From assembly GCA_001803815.1 (NCBI GenBank), contig MHEL01000123.1, positions 333 through 7,342 on the forward strand: a stretch of DNA of 7,010 nt, read 5' to 3'. Below are positions 1-5,976 of this stretch, one piece after another; positions within the stretch are counted from its first letter, which is position 1, and the number at the start of each line of letters is the position of its first letter. This DNA comes from Nitrospirae bacterium RBG_19FT_COMBO_42_15. Lineage in GTDB: Bacteria > Nitrospirota > CAKKRA01 > 9FT-COMBO-42-15. The position numbers were made by a program, and so were the translations under genes. A model generated the notes under the pieces. The model worked only from the letters and a program-made list of their open reading frames with translations, had not been told where the DNA came from and made no database searches.

Positions 1-357
1 GAGGCAACAGGTGATAAAAAAGCAGCAGGAGGGATTTCAGCAGGAGGCATTTCAGGTCCTGTCTCTATTTCATCTGATAACTTTAAGTATCCCTATTATG
101 AGATAAGCCTGAGAAACAAGATAGAGAGAAACTGGTCTCCTCCTCCTTTGATAAAAGGGAGCAGCTGGGTAAGGGTTGTCATTGGCAGAAATGGCAGGAT
201 ATTATCAACTGAGATTGCGGAAAGCTCTGGAAATTCTTTTTTTGACCAGGCAGCATTGAGGGCAATATATCTTTCAGACCCTTTTCCGCCGCTTCCAGAC
301 AATTATTTCGAAAGCAGCCTTATGTTCAAAGTGGGGCTTGAGCCGAAGGATGAATAA
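1..357 (+). CDS. tolA: TolA/TonB-like protein, C-terminal domain (5' end outside window)
   Basis: The reading frame is open from the first base to a TAA at 355-357, giving 118 visible residues; the true start lies upstream. A Gly/Ala/Ser-rich stretch (visible residues 1-27) leads into a TonB/TolA C-terminal domain. Typical features are the helix containing 'LRNKIERNWSPPP' (37-49), the strand 'VRVVIGRNGRI', the helix 'FFDQAALRAI' and the closing 'DPFPPLP...FKVGL'. In this family the domain sits in the periplasm at the end of a long stalk anchored in the inner membrane, and it contacts Pal/TolB or an outer-membrane partner to transmit proton-motive-force energy from TolQR/ExbBD. The tolB and pal genes immediately downstream favour a TolA role over a TonB role, but the domain alone cannot separate them. 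The upstream membrane anchor and tolQ/tolR cannot be seen. Only 23 bases separate it from tolB, so co-transcription is likely. Confidence 0.82.
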   Translation, partial: EATGDKKAAGGISAGGISGPVSISSDNFKYPYYEISLRNKIERNWSPPPLIKGSSWVRVVIGRNGRILSTEIAESSGNSFFDQAALRAIYLSDPFPPLPDNYFESSLMFKVGLEPKDE

Positions 358-380
358 AAGGTGCAGGTTTTAAGTTACAG

Positions 381-1664
381 ATGAAGGTATTTCTTGGTAT
401 TTTAATAGCAATACTATATTTTTCAATCAATGCGCATGCACAGGATGTTAATCTTGGCGTTATAAAGGCGGAGGCGCAGAAGATACCTATTGCAGCATTT
501 GATATATCAGATAATGTAAAGACAAAAGGATTAAAGGAAACCGTAAGGGATGTTTTAACTGCTGATTTAAAGCGGACACAGTTATTTTATCTGGTTGATG
601 TAGAAAAGCTTGGCATAGACACAAAGGTAAATTCAGAGCCGCAGAAGGATGTAATAAAGAGGATGGGCGCCTTTGGCGTTAGCGCAGCAGTATGGGTAAG
701 GCTGAACACAAAGGACAAAGAGTTTGTGCTTGAGGGGAATCTTTATGATTCTGTCAGCGCTGATATAGTTGTGAGTAAAAGATTTTTTGGGAATGAAAAT
801 TTAATCAGAAATATGGTTCACCGTTTTGTTGATGAGATTGTGTTCAGATACACCGGCAGCAAAGGGGTTGCAAACACCAGAATTGCATTTATATCTGACA
901 GGTCAGGCGATAAAGAGATGTATGTAATAGACTATGACGGCAGTAATCCAAAGAAGATTACAGGAGACAGGGCAATAAAATTGTCGCCTGCGTGGAGTCC
1001 GGACGGCAGATGGCTTGCGTATACCTCTTATAAAGATGGAAATCCGGATATATATGTAGTAGACTTAGAGACAAGCAACCGATGGAAGATGGTAGGATTT
1101 CCGGGCTTAAATATATCGCCTGCTTGGTCGCCGAATGGCGAGCTTCTTGCTTTTACTTTAAGCAAAGACGGTGATTCAGAGATATATACGGTAAAAAGGG
1201 ATGGCTCTGATTTGAAGAGATTGACATACGACCCTGCAACTGATGTCTCTCCTACATGGTCTCCAAATGGGAGGGAGATTGCCTTTAATTCTGACAGGGG
1301 CGGGACCCCGCAGATTTATATTATGAACGCTGACGGAACAAATACAAGAAGGCTTACATTCTGGGGCGATTACAATACATCACCGACATGGTCGCCAAAA
1401 GGGGAAAAGATTAGTTTTGTTTCAAGGATAGACGGGAAATTCAGGATATGCATAATAAATCCTGACGGCTCATTCTTTCAGCAGCTTACAGATGGAAATA
1501 CAAATGATGAGGGACCGAGATGGTCGCCTGATGGCAGACACATTGCATTTAGCTCAAAGCGTCATGGAAAATCAGATATCTATATAATGAATGCTGATGG
1601 AGGGGAGGTAGAAAGGCTGACATCTGACGGCTCAAATAATATTAACCCATCATGGTCGCCGTGA
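381..1664 (+). CDS. tolB: Tol-Pal system beta-propeller protein TolB
   Basis: Encodes 427 residues, the normal TolB length. The N-terminus is a Sec signal peptide: hydrophobic core around residues 3-16 and a probable cleavage after 'NAHA' (A20), giving a periplasmic protein. Residues about 22-150 form the TolB N-terminal alpha/beta domain ('IPIAAFDISDN', 'LTADLKRTQLFYLVD'). Residues about 165-427 form a six-bladed propeller. Each blade has a conserved W-S-P motif, with the tryptophans at 205, 249, 293, 337, 381 and 425, exactly 44 residues apart. The chain ends right after the last WSP, as TolB proteins usually do. TolB binds Pal and cycles it between peptidoglycan-bound and free states during outer-membrane constriction. 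The ATG at 381 is chosen because it gives the intact signal peptide; its Shine-Dalgarno is weak (AAAAGG about 20 bases upstream, GCAGG about 13), so translation may depend on coupling to the upstream gene. Confidence 0.96.
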   Translation: MKVFLGILIAILYFSINAHAQDVNLGVIKAEAQKIPIAAFDISDNVKTKGLKETVRDVLTADLKRTQLFYLVDVEKLGIDTKVNSEPQKDVIKRMGAFGVSAAVWVRLNTKDKEFVLEGNLYDSVSADIVVSKRFFGNENLIRNMVHRFVDEIVFRYTGSKGVANTRIAFISDRSGDKEMYVIDYDGSNPKKITGDRAIKLSPAWSPDGRWLAYTSYKDGNPDIYVVDLETSNRWKMVGFPGLNISPAWSPNGELLAFTLSKDGDSEIYTVKRDGSDLKRLTYDPATDVSPTWSPNGREIAFNSDRGGTPQIYIMNADGTNTRRLTFWGDYNTSPTWSPKGEKISFVSRIDGKFRICIINPDGSFFQQLTDGNTNDEGPRWSPDGRHIAFSSKRHGKSDIYIMNADGGEVERLTSDGSNNINPSWSP

Positions 1665-1677
1665 TGTGGGGAGGCAA

Positions 1678-1746
1678 AGAGTCAGAGGGTCACAGAGTCA
1701 AAGTTTACAAAGCGTAAGGCTTTTAATTTTGACGCTTTGATACTCT
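1678..1746. repeat. tolB-pal intergenic tandem units with alternative hairpins
   Basis: The 115-base gap between tolB and pal starts with three 8-nt units, AGAGTCAG, AGGGTCAC and AGAGTCAA (1678-1701). A perfect 8-bp inverted repeat follows, CAAAGCGT (1708-1715) with ACGCTTTG (1732-1739), loop 16 nt. The third tandem unit can instead pair with the downstream side: AGAGT-CAAAG (1694-1703) with CTTTG-AT-ACTCT (1735-1746), leaving a 2-nt bulge, so two mutually exclusive hairpins are possible. There is no U-run after either stem, so this is not a standard intrinsic terminator. A role in mRNA processing or in setting the pal:tolB ratio is inference only. Confidence 0.5.
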
Positions 1747-1763
1747 AATATTAAAAACTAATT

Positions 1764-1772
1764 AAAGGAGGG
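1764..1772 (+). promoter_or_regulatory. Strong ribosome binding site of pal
   Basis: AAAGGAGGG ends 7 bases before the pal ATG at 1780. It is among the best Shine-Dalgarno sequences in the window, in contrast to the weak ones before tolB and mutL. This fits the high copy number expected of Pal relative to TolB, although expression itself cannot be seen. Confidence 0.8.
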
Positions 1773-1779
1773 TTTAAAA

Positions 1780-2313
1780 ATGAAGAGGGGTGTATTGATT
1801 TTAATCGGGGTTTTAGCTTTAGGGTCTTTAATTTCTTTTGGCTGCGCAAAGAAGGTGGAGACAGCAAAGGATGCAAAGGGTGCGGATGAAAAGGTAGCTT
1901 CGGCTCCAGCACCATCGCCAGACAGCGGGTCTCAGGTGAAGGCTGAATCGCCAATGGTAAAGGAATTAGGCAGCGCTTCAGGGCTTAATGATGTGTATTT
2001 TGATTTTGATAAATCCGCAGTAAGGGATGATTCAAAGTCTGTGCTTCAGGCAGATGCAAAGTGGCTTAATTCTAACTCTAAGGCCAAGATTAAGATAGAG
2101 GGCCATGCTGATGAGAGAGGGACAAATGAGTATAATATTGCGCTTGCTGAAAAGAGGGCGCAGGCAGTGAAGAAATATCTGTCTACTCTTGGCGTAAAAT
2201 CAGATAGGCTTTCTACGATAAGCTATGGCGAGGAAAAGCCGCAGTGTAAGGAGCAGAATGAGGGCTGCTGGCAGAAAAACAGAAGGGCGCATTTTACAGT
2301 TGTTGGACAATAA
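1780..2313 (+). CDS. pal: Peptidoglycan-associated lipoprotein Pal
   Basis: Encodes 177 residues, the usual Pal size. It has a lipoprotein-type signal peptide: K2-R3, a hydrophobic core 5-18, then S19-F20-G21-C22, where C22 would be lipidated and anchored in the outer membrane. A flexible Lys/Ala/Pro/Ser-rich linker runs from about 23 to 66. The OmpA-like peptidoglycan-binding domain follows: 'VYFDFDKSAVR' from 72, 'GHADERGT' at 108-115, 'LAEKRAQAV' at 122-130, 'SYGEEKP', and 'NRRAHF' at 167-172. By homology D111 and R126 are the residues that grip diaminopimelate in the peptide stem. The protein links the outer membrane to peptidoglycan and is released or recruited by TolB, encoded just upstream. 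Two oddities: the lipobox is loose (Ser at -3 and Phe at -2, where an aliphatic and a small residue are usual), and C156 and C163 flank a short loop and could form a disulfide. Confidence 0.96.
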   Translation: MKRGVLILIGVLALGSLISFGCAKKVETAKDAKGADEKVASAPAPSPDSGSQVKAESPMVKELGSASGLNDVYFDFDKSAVRDDSKSVLQADAKWLNSNSKAKIKIEGHADERGTNEYNIALAEKRAQAVKKYLSTLGVKSDRLSTISYGEEKPQCKEQNEGCWQKNRRAHFTVVGQ

Positions 2314-2318
2314 TTATC

Positions 2319-2371
2319 AGTGAGCAGTGAATAGTGAATAGTTTCTTACTTACGACTGTTCACTATTCACT
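2319..2371. repeat. pal-cpoB palindromic element built of 7-nt units
   Basis: Six bases after the pal stop are three 7-nt units, AGTGAGC, AGTGAAT, AGTGAAT (2319-2339). The opposite strand repeats the same motif downstream, giving a perfect 13-bp stem AGTGAATAGTGAA (2326-2338) with TTCACTATTCACT (2359-2371). Four further pairs (2339-2342 with 2355-2358, one G-T wobble) extend the stem to 17 and leave a loop of about 12 nt. No U-run follows; the cpoB Shine-Dalgarno (AGAGGGA, 2377-2383) begins only 5 bases after the stem. The form resembles a dispersed intergenic repeat rather than a gene-specific regulator. Confidence 0.75.
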
Positions 2372-2392
2372 ATATTAGAGGGATGTAATATT

Positions 2393-3214
2393 ATGAATAT
2401 CTGGAAAAAAGGAATTGTCTTACTAATTTTACTTGCTATCGGCCTCTTCGGCTGTGCGCCGCAGGCAGAGTTTATTAAGCTTCAGGATGACCTTAGTACA
2501 GCTACCAGAAAACAGAATCAACTGCAGCAGCGGATTGAGGTTGTTGAAGGATACTTAAAGGATAAGACAACCACCTCTCAAAAGGGACAGCAGGATATAC
2601 ACAGGATAATTGCTGATTTAGGCGTAAAGATAGACCAGCTTTCTACTGATATACAGATTATCCAGGGCAAGCTTGAAGAGAATAACCACAGAATCTCCGA
2701 ACTCGCCCAGAGGCTTGATGACCAGGCATACAAGATTAAAGAACTCTCTGCAAAGATTGCTGCTGCAGATGGAAAGCCGGCCGGCGCCTCGGAAAAGGCT
2801 GCTGCTCCGCCAGCGCCGCAGGAAAAAGGCAAGACAGGACAGAATCCGTCAGATGTATATAACCGCGCCTATCAGGACTATGTAAATGGAAATTATGACC
2901 TTGCCCTGACCGGCTTTCAGGCATATCTGACAGAATTTCCTGATGCCACATTAGCCCCCAATGCCCAGTACTGGATTGGCGAATGTTTTTATGGGAAGCA
3001 GGAATATAAGAAGGCAATAGACGCGCTTGATAAGGTTGCGGCTAATTATCCAAAGAGTGAAAAGATTTCAGCAGCTACTCTTAAGGCAGGGTTTGCATAT
3101 TTAGAGCTCAAAGACAAGACAAAGGCAAAGGCATATTTAAAAAAGGTTGTTGACCAGTTTCCAAATTCAAAAGAGGCGTCCCTTGCTAAAGGGAAGCTTG
3201 CTACAATAAAGTAG
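2393..3214 (+). CDS. cpoB: Cell division coordinator CpoB / Tol-Pal protein YbgF, lipoprotein form
   Basis: Encodes 273 residues. The N-terminus reads as a lipoprotein signal: K5-K6, a hydrophobic core 8-17, then L18-F19-G20-C21, with C21 the likely lipidation site. Residues about 22-125 are a heptad-rich coiled coil ('LQDDLSTATRKQNQLQQRIE', 'HRISELAQRLDDQAYKIKEL'), the trimerisation region of YbgF proteins. An Ala/Pro/Lys-rich, more GC-rich linker covers about 125-150. Residues 151-273 are the C-terminal TPR domain: 'YNRAYQDYVNGNYDLALTGF', 'AQYWIGECFYGKQEYKKAI', then 'AGFAYLELKDKTKAKAYLKK'. In E. coli CpoB binds TolA and PBP1B and couples outer-membrane constriction to septal peptidoglycan synthesis; there it is a soluble periplasmic protein, so lipidation would be a difference. 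The ATG at 2393 has AGAGGGA 9 bases upstream and gives the intact signal. The gene is the last of the Tol-Pal set. Confidence 0.94.
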   Translation: MNIWKKGIVLLILLAIGLFGCAPQAEFIKLQDDLSTATRKQNQLQQRIEVVEGYLKDKTTTSQKGQQDIHRIIADLGVKIDQLSTDIQIIQGKLEENNHRISELAQRLDDQAYKIKELSAKIAAADGKPAGASEKAAAPPAPQEKGKTGQNPSDVYNRAYQDYVNGNYDLALTGFQAYLTEFPDATLAPNAQYWIGECFYGKQEYKKAIDALDKVAANYPKSEKISAATLKAGFAYLELKDKTKAKAYLKKVVDQFPNSKEASLAKGKLATIK

Positions 3215-3238
3215 AGGCACGGCGCGCCGTGCCTCTAC
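3211..3238. repeat. 28-bp perfect palindrome overlapping the cpoB stop codon
   Basis: GTAGAGGCACGGCG (3211-3224) is followed directly by its exact reverse complement, CGCCGTGCCTCTAC (3225-3238). The TAG at 3212-3214 that ends cpoB lies inside the left arm. The palindrome is much more GC-rich than its surroundings. On the + strand the next bases are ACAAAAAAAG, an A-run rather than a U-run, so it is not a standard rho-independent terminator in the direction of the genes. It could form a very stable transcript 3' hairpin protecting tol-pal mRNA, or it may simply be a REP-like dispersed repeat. Confidence 0.85.
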
Positions 3239-3272
3239 ACAAAAAAAGACGACACATATTCTGGTGTTTTTA

Positions 3273-5039
3273 ATGCCCCCAAAGATTAAAATTCTTCCCG
3301 ATACGCTCATTAATAAGATAGCTGCAGGAGAGGTTGTTGAAAGGCCCGCATCTGTTGTAAAGGAATTGGTTGAAAATTCCATTGATGCAAAGGCTGCACA
3401 GATTTTTGTTGATATTATAAATGCCGGCAGAAGTTTAATACGGGTGTCAGACAACGGCGAGGGGATGTCAAAAGAAGATGCGCTTACTGCCTTTGAAAAG
3501 CATGCCACAAGCAAGATTAACAAAGAGGCCGACCTTTTCAATATAGCTACATTGGGTTTCAGGGGCGAGGCGCTTCCGAGCATCGCGTCAATTTCAAGAA
3601 TAAAACTAATAACAAAATCTGCGGATACTGCCGGCACGCTGATTGAGATGGAAGAAGGAAAGGTTAAAAAGGCGTCTGAAACCGGGGCTGCTGCCGGAAC
3701 TGTTATTGAGGTTTCTGATTTATTTTACAACACGCCTGCAAGGCTGAAATTTTTGAAATCTGACAATACAGAGATGTCGCATATCAGCGCTGTTATAAAT
3801 CAGCAGGCTATTGCCAATCCGCACATACACTTCAGGCTTACTAATAATAAAAAGGAATTATTAAATCTATCCTCAGCAACAGACCTTTATCAGCGGATTT
3901 ACCAGATTTATGGCGAGGACTTTATGAATAATATGCTGAGCATCTCTGGAGAAGAAAACAGCATAAATATCTACGGCTTTGTCTCCAAACCATCATTTAC
4001 AAGGTCAGAGAGGAATCATATAGATATCTTTTTGAATAAAAGGTATATCAAAAACAATGTTGTAACCCGCGCTGTCTATGATGCCTATTCAACGCTTATC
4101 CCAAAGGACAGACATCCTTTGACACTCCTTTTTATTGATATACAACCGTCTGTAGTAGATGTTAATGTGCACCCGACGAAGAGGGAGGTGAGGTTTGTTA
4201 ATCAGACCATTGTATATGAGGCTGTGAAGAAGTCGGTGAGAGAAGGGCTTATGTCTCTGACATCCTATCCGGTTAAAACAGGGTCGCTTACTGATTCTTA
4301 TAGAGTTGCCAGCCCTGTTGTTGATTACGAGAGGGAGGTAAAAGGGTCATGGGGCAAGGGTCAAGGGGCATGGGGTCAACAGAAGGGTCATGGAGCAGGG
4401 GTCAAGGGGCATGTGATAGCAGAATTATCCGAGCAGCCTGTGCAGCTTAGCCAGTTCAGAGAACACAATGTAATTCCGCTTGGCCAGATAGCAAATACCT
4501 ATATTGCTGCAGATGCAGACGGCGAGCTCTGGATAATTGACCAGCATGCAGGATACGAAAGACTTCTCTATGAAAAGCTTACAAGGTTGTATAACAGCAA
4601 TACAGTTGAGGTTCAGCCGCTGTTGATACCAGAGGAGATAAGTCTTAACAGCGCCGAGGCTATGATGCTGAAAGATTATATAGATATCCTGAATAGTGTT
4701 GGAATAGAAGTAGAGGAATTTGGCAAAGATGTTTATATTATACGCAGTGTGCCTTCTTTGATTGGAGCCGGTAGCGCAAAACAGATGCTGTTAGATATAA
4801 TAGACGGTCTGATAAGCTTTCAAAAAGGTGTAATAAAGAGCGAGGTTGTTGATAAGGTTATAATGCTTATAGCCTGCCACGGCTCTGTAAGGGCAAATCA
4901 TGGATTGACTTATAAAGAAATGGCAGCATTGATAGATGATTTGATTAACCTGAAGATATACGAGACCTGTCCGCATGGAAGGCCTATAATAATAAAATTT
5001 TCAAAGACAGATTTAGAAAAGATGTTTAAAAGAAGATGA
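3273..5039 (+). CDS. mutL: DNA mismatch repair protein MutL (endonuclease type)
   Basis: Encodes 588 residues from the ATG at 3273. A GTG at 3264 would add three residues; the ATG is preferred because MutL proteins normally begin just before 'KIKILPDTLINKIAAGEV', and neither start has a convincing Shine-Dalgarno. The N-terminal GHKL ATPase is complete: 'KELVENSIDA' with catalytic E31 and Mg-binding N35, 'DNGEGM' from D60, 'GFRGEAL' at 95-101, and 'YNTPARLKFL'. A linker follows about 330 to 400 and holds an unusual Gly-rich repeat-encoded insert (358-380). The C-terminal dimerisation/nuclease domain has DQHAGYERLLYE at 423-434, matching DQHA(X)2E(X)4E, plus 'ACHGSVRAN' (534-542) and 'CPHGRP' (566-571). 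These are the metal-site motifs of nicking MutLs, absent from E. coli MutL. The protein therefore probably nicks DNA itself after MutS finds a mismatch, in a pathway independent of MutH and Dam. The 3' end overlaps miaA by 4 bases. Confidence 0.96.
   Translation: MPPKIKILPDTLINKIAAGEVVERPASVVKELVENSIDAKAAQIFVDIINAGRSLIRVSDNGEGMSKEDALTAFEKHATSKINKEADLFNIATLGFRGEALPSIASISRIKLITKSADTAGTLIEMEEGKVKKASETGAAAGTVIEVSDLFYNTPARLKFLKSDNTEMSHISAVINQQAIANPHIHFRLTNNKKELLNLSSATDLYQRIYQIYGEDFMNNMLSISGEENSINIYGFVSKPSFTRSERNHIDIFLNKRYIKNNVVTRAVYDAYSTLIPKDRHPLTLLFIDIQPSVVDVNVHPTKREVRFVNQTIVYEAVKKSVREGLMSLTSYPVKTGSLTDSYRVASPVVDYEREVKGSWGKGQGAWGQQKGHGAGVKGHVIAELSEQPVQLSQFREHNVIPLGQIANTYIAADADGELWIIDQHAGYERLLYEKLTRLYNSNTVEVQPLLIPEEISLNSAEAMMLKDYIDILNSVGIEVEEFGKDVYIIRSVPSLIGAGSAKQMLLDIIDGLISFQKGVIKSEVVDKVIMLIACHGSVRANHGLTYKEMAALIDDLINLKIYETCPHGRPIIIKFSKTDLEKMFKRR
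4344..4412 (+). repeat. Five degenerate 14-nt tandem units inside the mutL linker
   Basis: Units are GGGTCATGGGGCAA (4344-4357), GGGTCAAGGGGCAT (4358-4371), a shorter one beginning GGGTCAACAGAA (4373-4384), GGGTCATGGAGCAG (4385-4398) and GGGTCAAGGGGCAT (4399-4412). The second and fifth are identical. Unit length is not a multiple of three, so successive copies are read in different frames, yet the whole tract is 69 nt (23 codons) and keeps mutL open. It encodes a Gly/Gln/Lys/His/Trp-rich segment unlike the rest of MutL. Confidence 0.85.
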
Positions 5040-5962
5040 CCATACCCATTCTTGTTATAGTCGGGCCTACTGCAGTTGGCAAGACAAGGATTGCAATTGA
5101 GCTTGCAAAGGAATTGAATGGAGAGATTATAAGCGCTGACTCAAGGCAGATATATAAAGGTATGGACATCGGCACTGCCAAGCCTTCAAAAGATGAGCAG
5201 GCTGCTGTAAAGCACCACATGCTGAATGTTGTAGAGCCTGACGAGCATTTTAGCGTTGGTGAATATAAAAGGAACGCAGAGAAGATTATTGAGGGAATAT
5301 GGCAAAGAAAAAGGCTTCCGATTATTGCCGGCGGCACAGGTTTATATATAAGGGCAGTGATAGACGGCCTGTGGGAAGGGCCAAAGGCAGATTATGAATT
5401 AAGGGATAAACTTAAAAAGGAAGAAGAGACATTTGGCAAGGGGTATCTTTATAAAAAGCTTAAAGAGGTTGACCCAGAGACAGCAGAGAAGACAAAACCA
5501 AATGACCTTGTGAGGATAGTAAGGTCTCTGGAGGTTTATTATAAAGAAGGAAAGACGATATCCCACTTTCATAGGCTTCATGGCTTTCAGGAAAAGAATT
5601 ATAATATAATGTTTATTGGCCTGACAATGGACAGGGGGAGGCTCTATAAGAAGATTGAGGAGAGGGTTGATGAGATGATAAATAGCGGCTTGATAGACGA
5701 GGTTAAAGCCCTTCTTAAAAAAGAATATAATGAGAATATCAGCTCTATGACAGGCGTAGGATATAGACAGGCAATCGGATATTTAAAAGGAGATTATAAT
5801 TTAGAAGAGGCTGTCAGACTTATAAAGAGGGATACAAAGAGATATGCAAAGAGGCAGTATACATGGTTTAATAAGGATAAGAGGATAGAATGGTCTAACA
5901 TTGATGATATTGATATAAAACTGCTGGCGCAGGATATTAAAAAAAGGTTGAAGTTAAAATAG
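5036..5962 (+). CDS. miaA: tRNA dimethylallyltransferase MiaA
   Basis: Encodes 308 residues, a standard full length. MiaA transfers a dimethylallyl group from DMAPP to N6 of A37 in tRNAs that read codons starting with U; the i6A product is usually methylthiolated later by MiaB. Visible motifs are the P-loop GPTAVGKT (10-17), 'SADSRQIYKGMDIGTAKP' (33-50) with the conserved Asp and the substrate-contact region, 'HHMLNVVEPDEHFSVGEY', 'AGGTGLYIRAVIDGL' starting at 98, 'NDLVRIVRSLEVY', and the C-terminal 'MTGVGYRQAIGYL' and 'TKRYAKRQYTWF' regions that contact tRNA. The start ATG shares the bases ATGA with the mutL stop. There is only a weak purine-rich stretch upstream, so translational coupling to mutL is likely. 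The mutL-miaA-hfq order matches that of E. coli. Nothing is truncated or missing. Confidence 0.97.
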   Translation: MTIPILVIVGPTAVGKTRIAIELAKELNGEIISADSRQIYKGMDIGTAKPSKDEQAAVKHHMLNVVEPDEHFSVGEYKRNAEKIIEGIWQRKRLPIIAGGTGLYIRAVIDGLWEGPKADYELRDKLKKEEETFGKGYLYKKLKEVDPETAEKTKPNDLVRIVRSLEVYYKEGKTISHFHRLHGFQEKNYNIMFIGLTMDRGRLYKKIEERVDEMINSGLIDEVKALLKKEYNENISSMTGVGYRQAIGYLKGDYNLEEAVRLIKRDTKRYAKRQYTWFNKDKRIEWSNIDDIDIKLLAQDIKKRLKLK

Positions 5963-5976
5963 AAATAGGCTATTAT
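5948..5976 (+). promoter_or_regulatory. Candidate sigma-70-type promoter for hfq
   Basis: TTGAAG (5948-5953) and TATTAT (5971-5976) are separated by exactly 17 bases, matching 4/6 and 5/6 of the -35 and -10 consensus. Transcription would start near 5983, leaving an hfq leader of about 47 bases. The -35 box lies in the last codons of miaA. The region is AT-rich, so a chance match is possible. An independent hfq promoter is known in E. coli from within or near miaA, which makes this plausible but not shown. Confidence 0.4.

Noticed and set aside
148..357. Short gene starting at a TTG within the first frame
   Set aside because: The frame is open to the window edge and the TonB/TolA domain begins before this TTG, so it is an internal codon of a longer gene.
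1729..1757. Possible pal promoter: TTGACG, 17 bases, TAAAAA
   Set aside because: The -35 box is good (5/6), but the -10 box matches only 4/6 and lacks the final T, and the -35 lies inside the hairpin arm. Too weak to list as a feature.
2319..2371. CRISPR-like repeat
   Set aside because: The 7-nt units are directly adjacent and form one hairpin; there are no spacers and no cas genes.
2578..3017. Overlapping open frames on both strands within cpoB
   Set aside because: They result from the GC-richer Ala/Pro linker and regular coiled-coil codons; their proteins are low-complexity and lack start signals.
3211..3250. Palindrome followed by a homopolymer run as a rho-independent terminator
   Set aside because: On the + strand the run is A, not U. 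On the - strand the stem is followed by TTTATTGT, which is weakly U-like, but no gene is transcribed from that side.
3264..3266. GTG as the mutL start
   Set aside because: It adds only three residues, has no Shine-Dalgarno and lies before the usual MutL N-terminus; the ATG at 3273 fits better, though neither has a good ribosome binding site.
3167..3637. Antisense open frame of 156 codons across the cpoB end and mutL start
   Set aside because: It runs opposite to the highly conserved MutL ATPase motifs and through the palindrome, has no recognisable domain, and all neighbours point the other way. It is a shadow frame.
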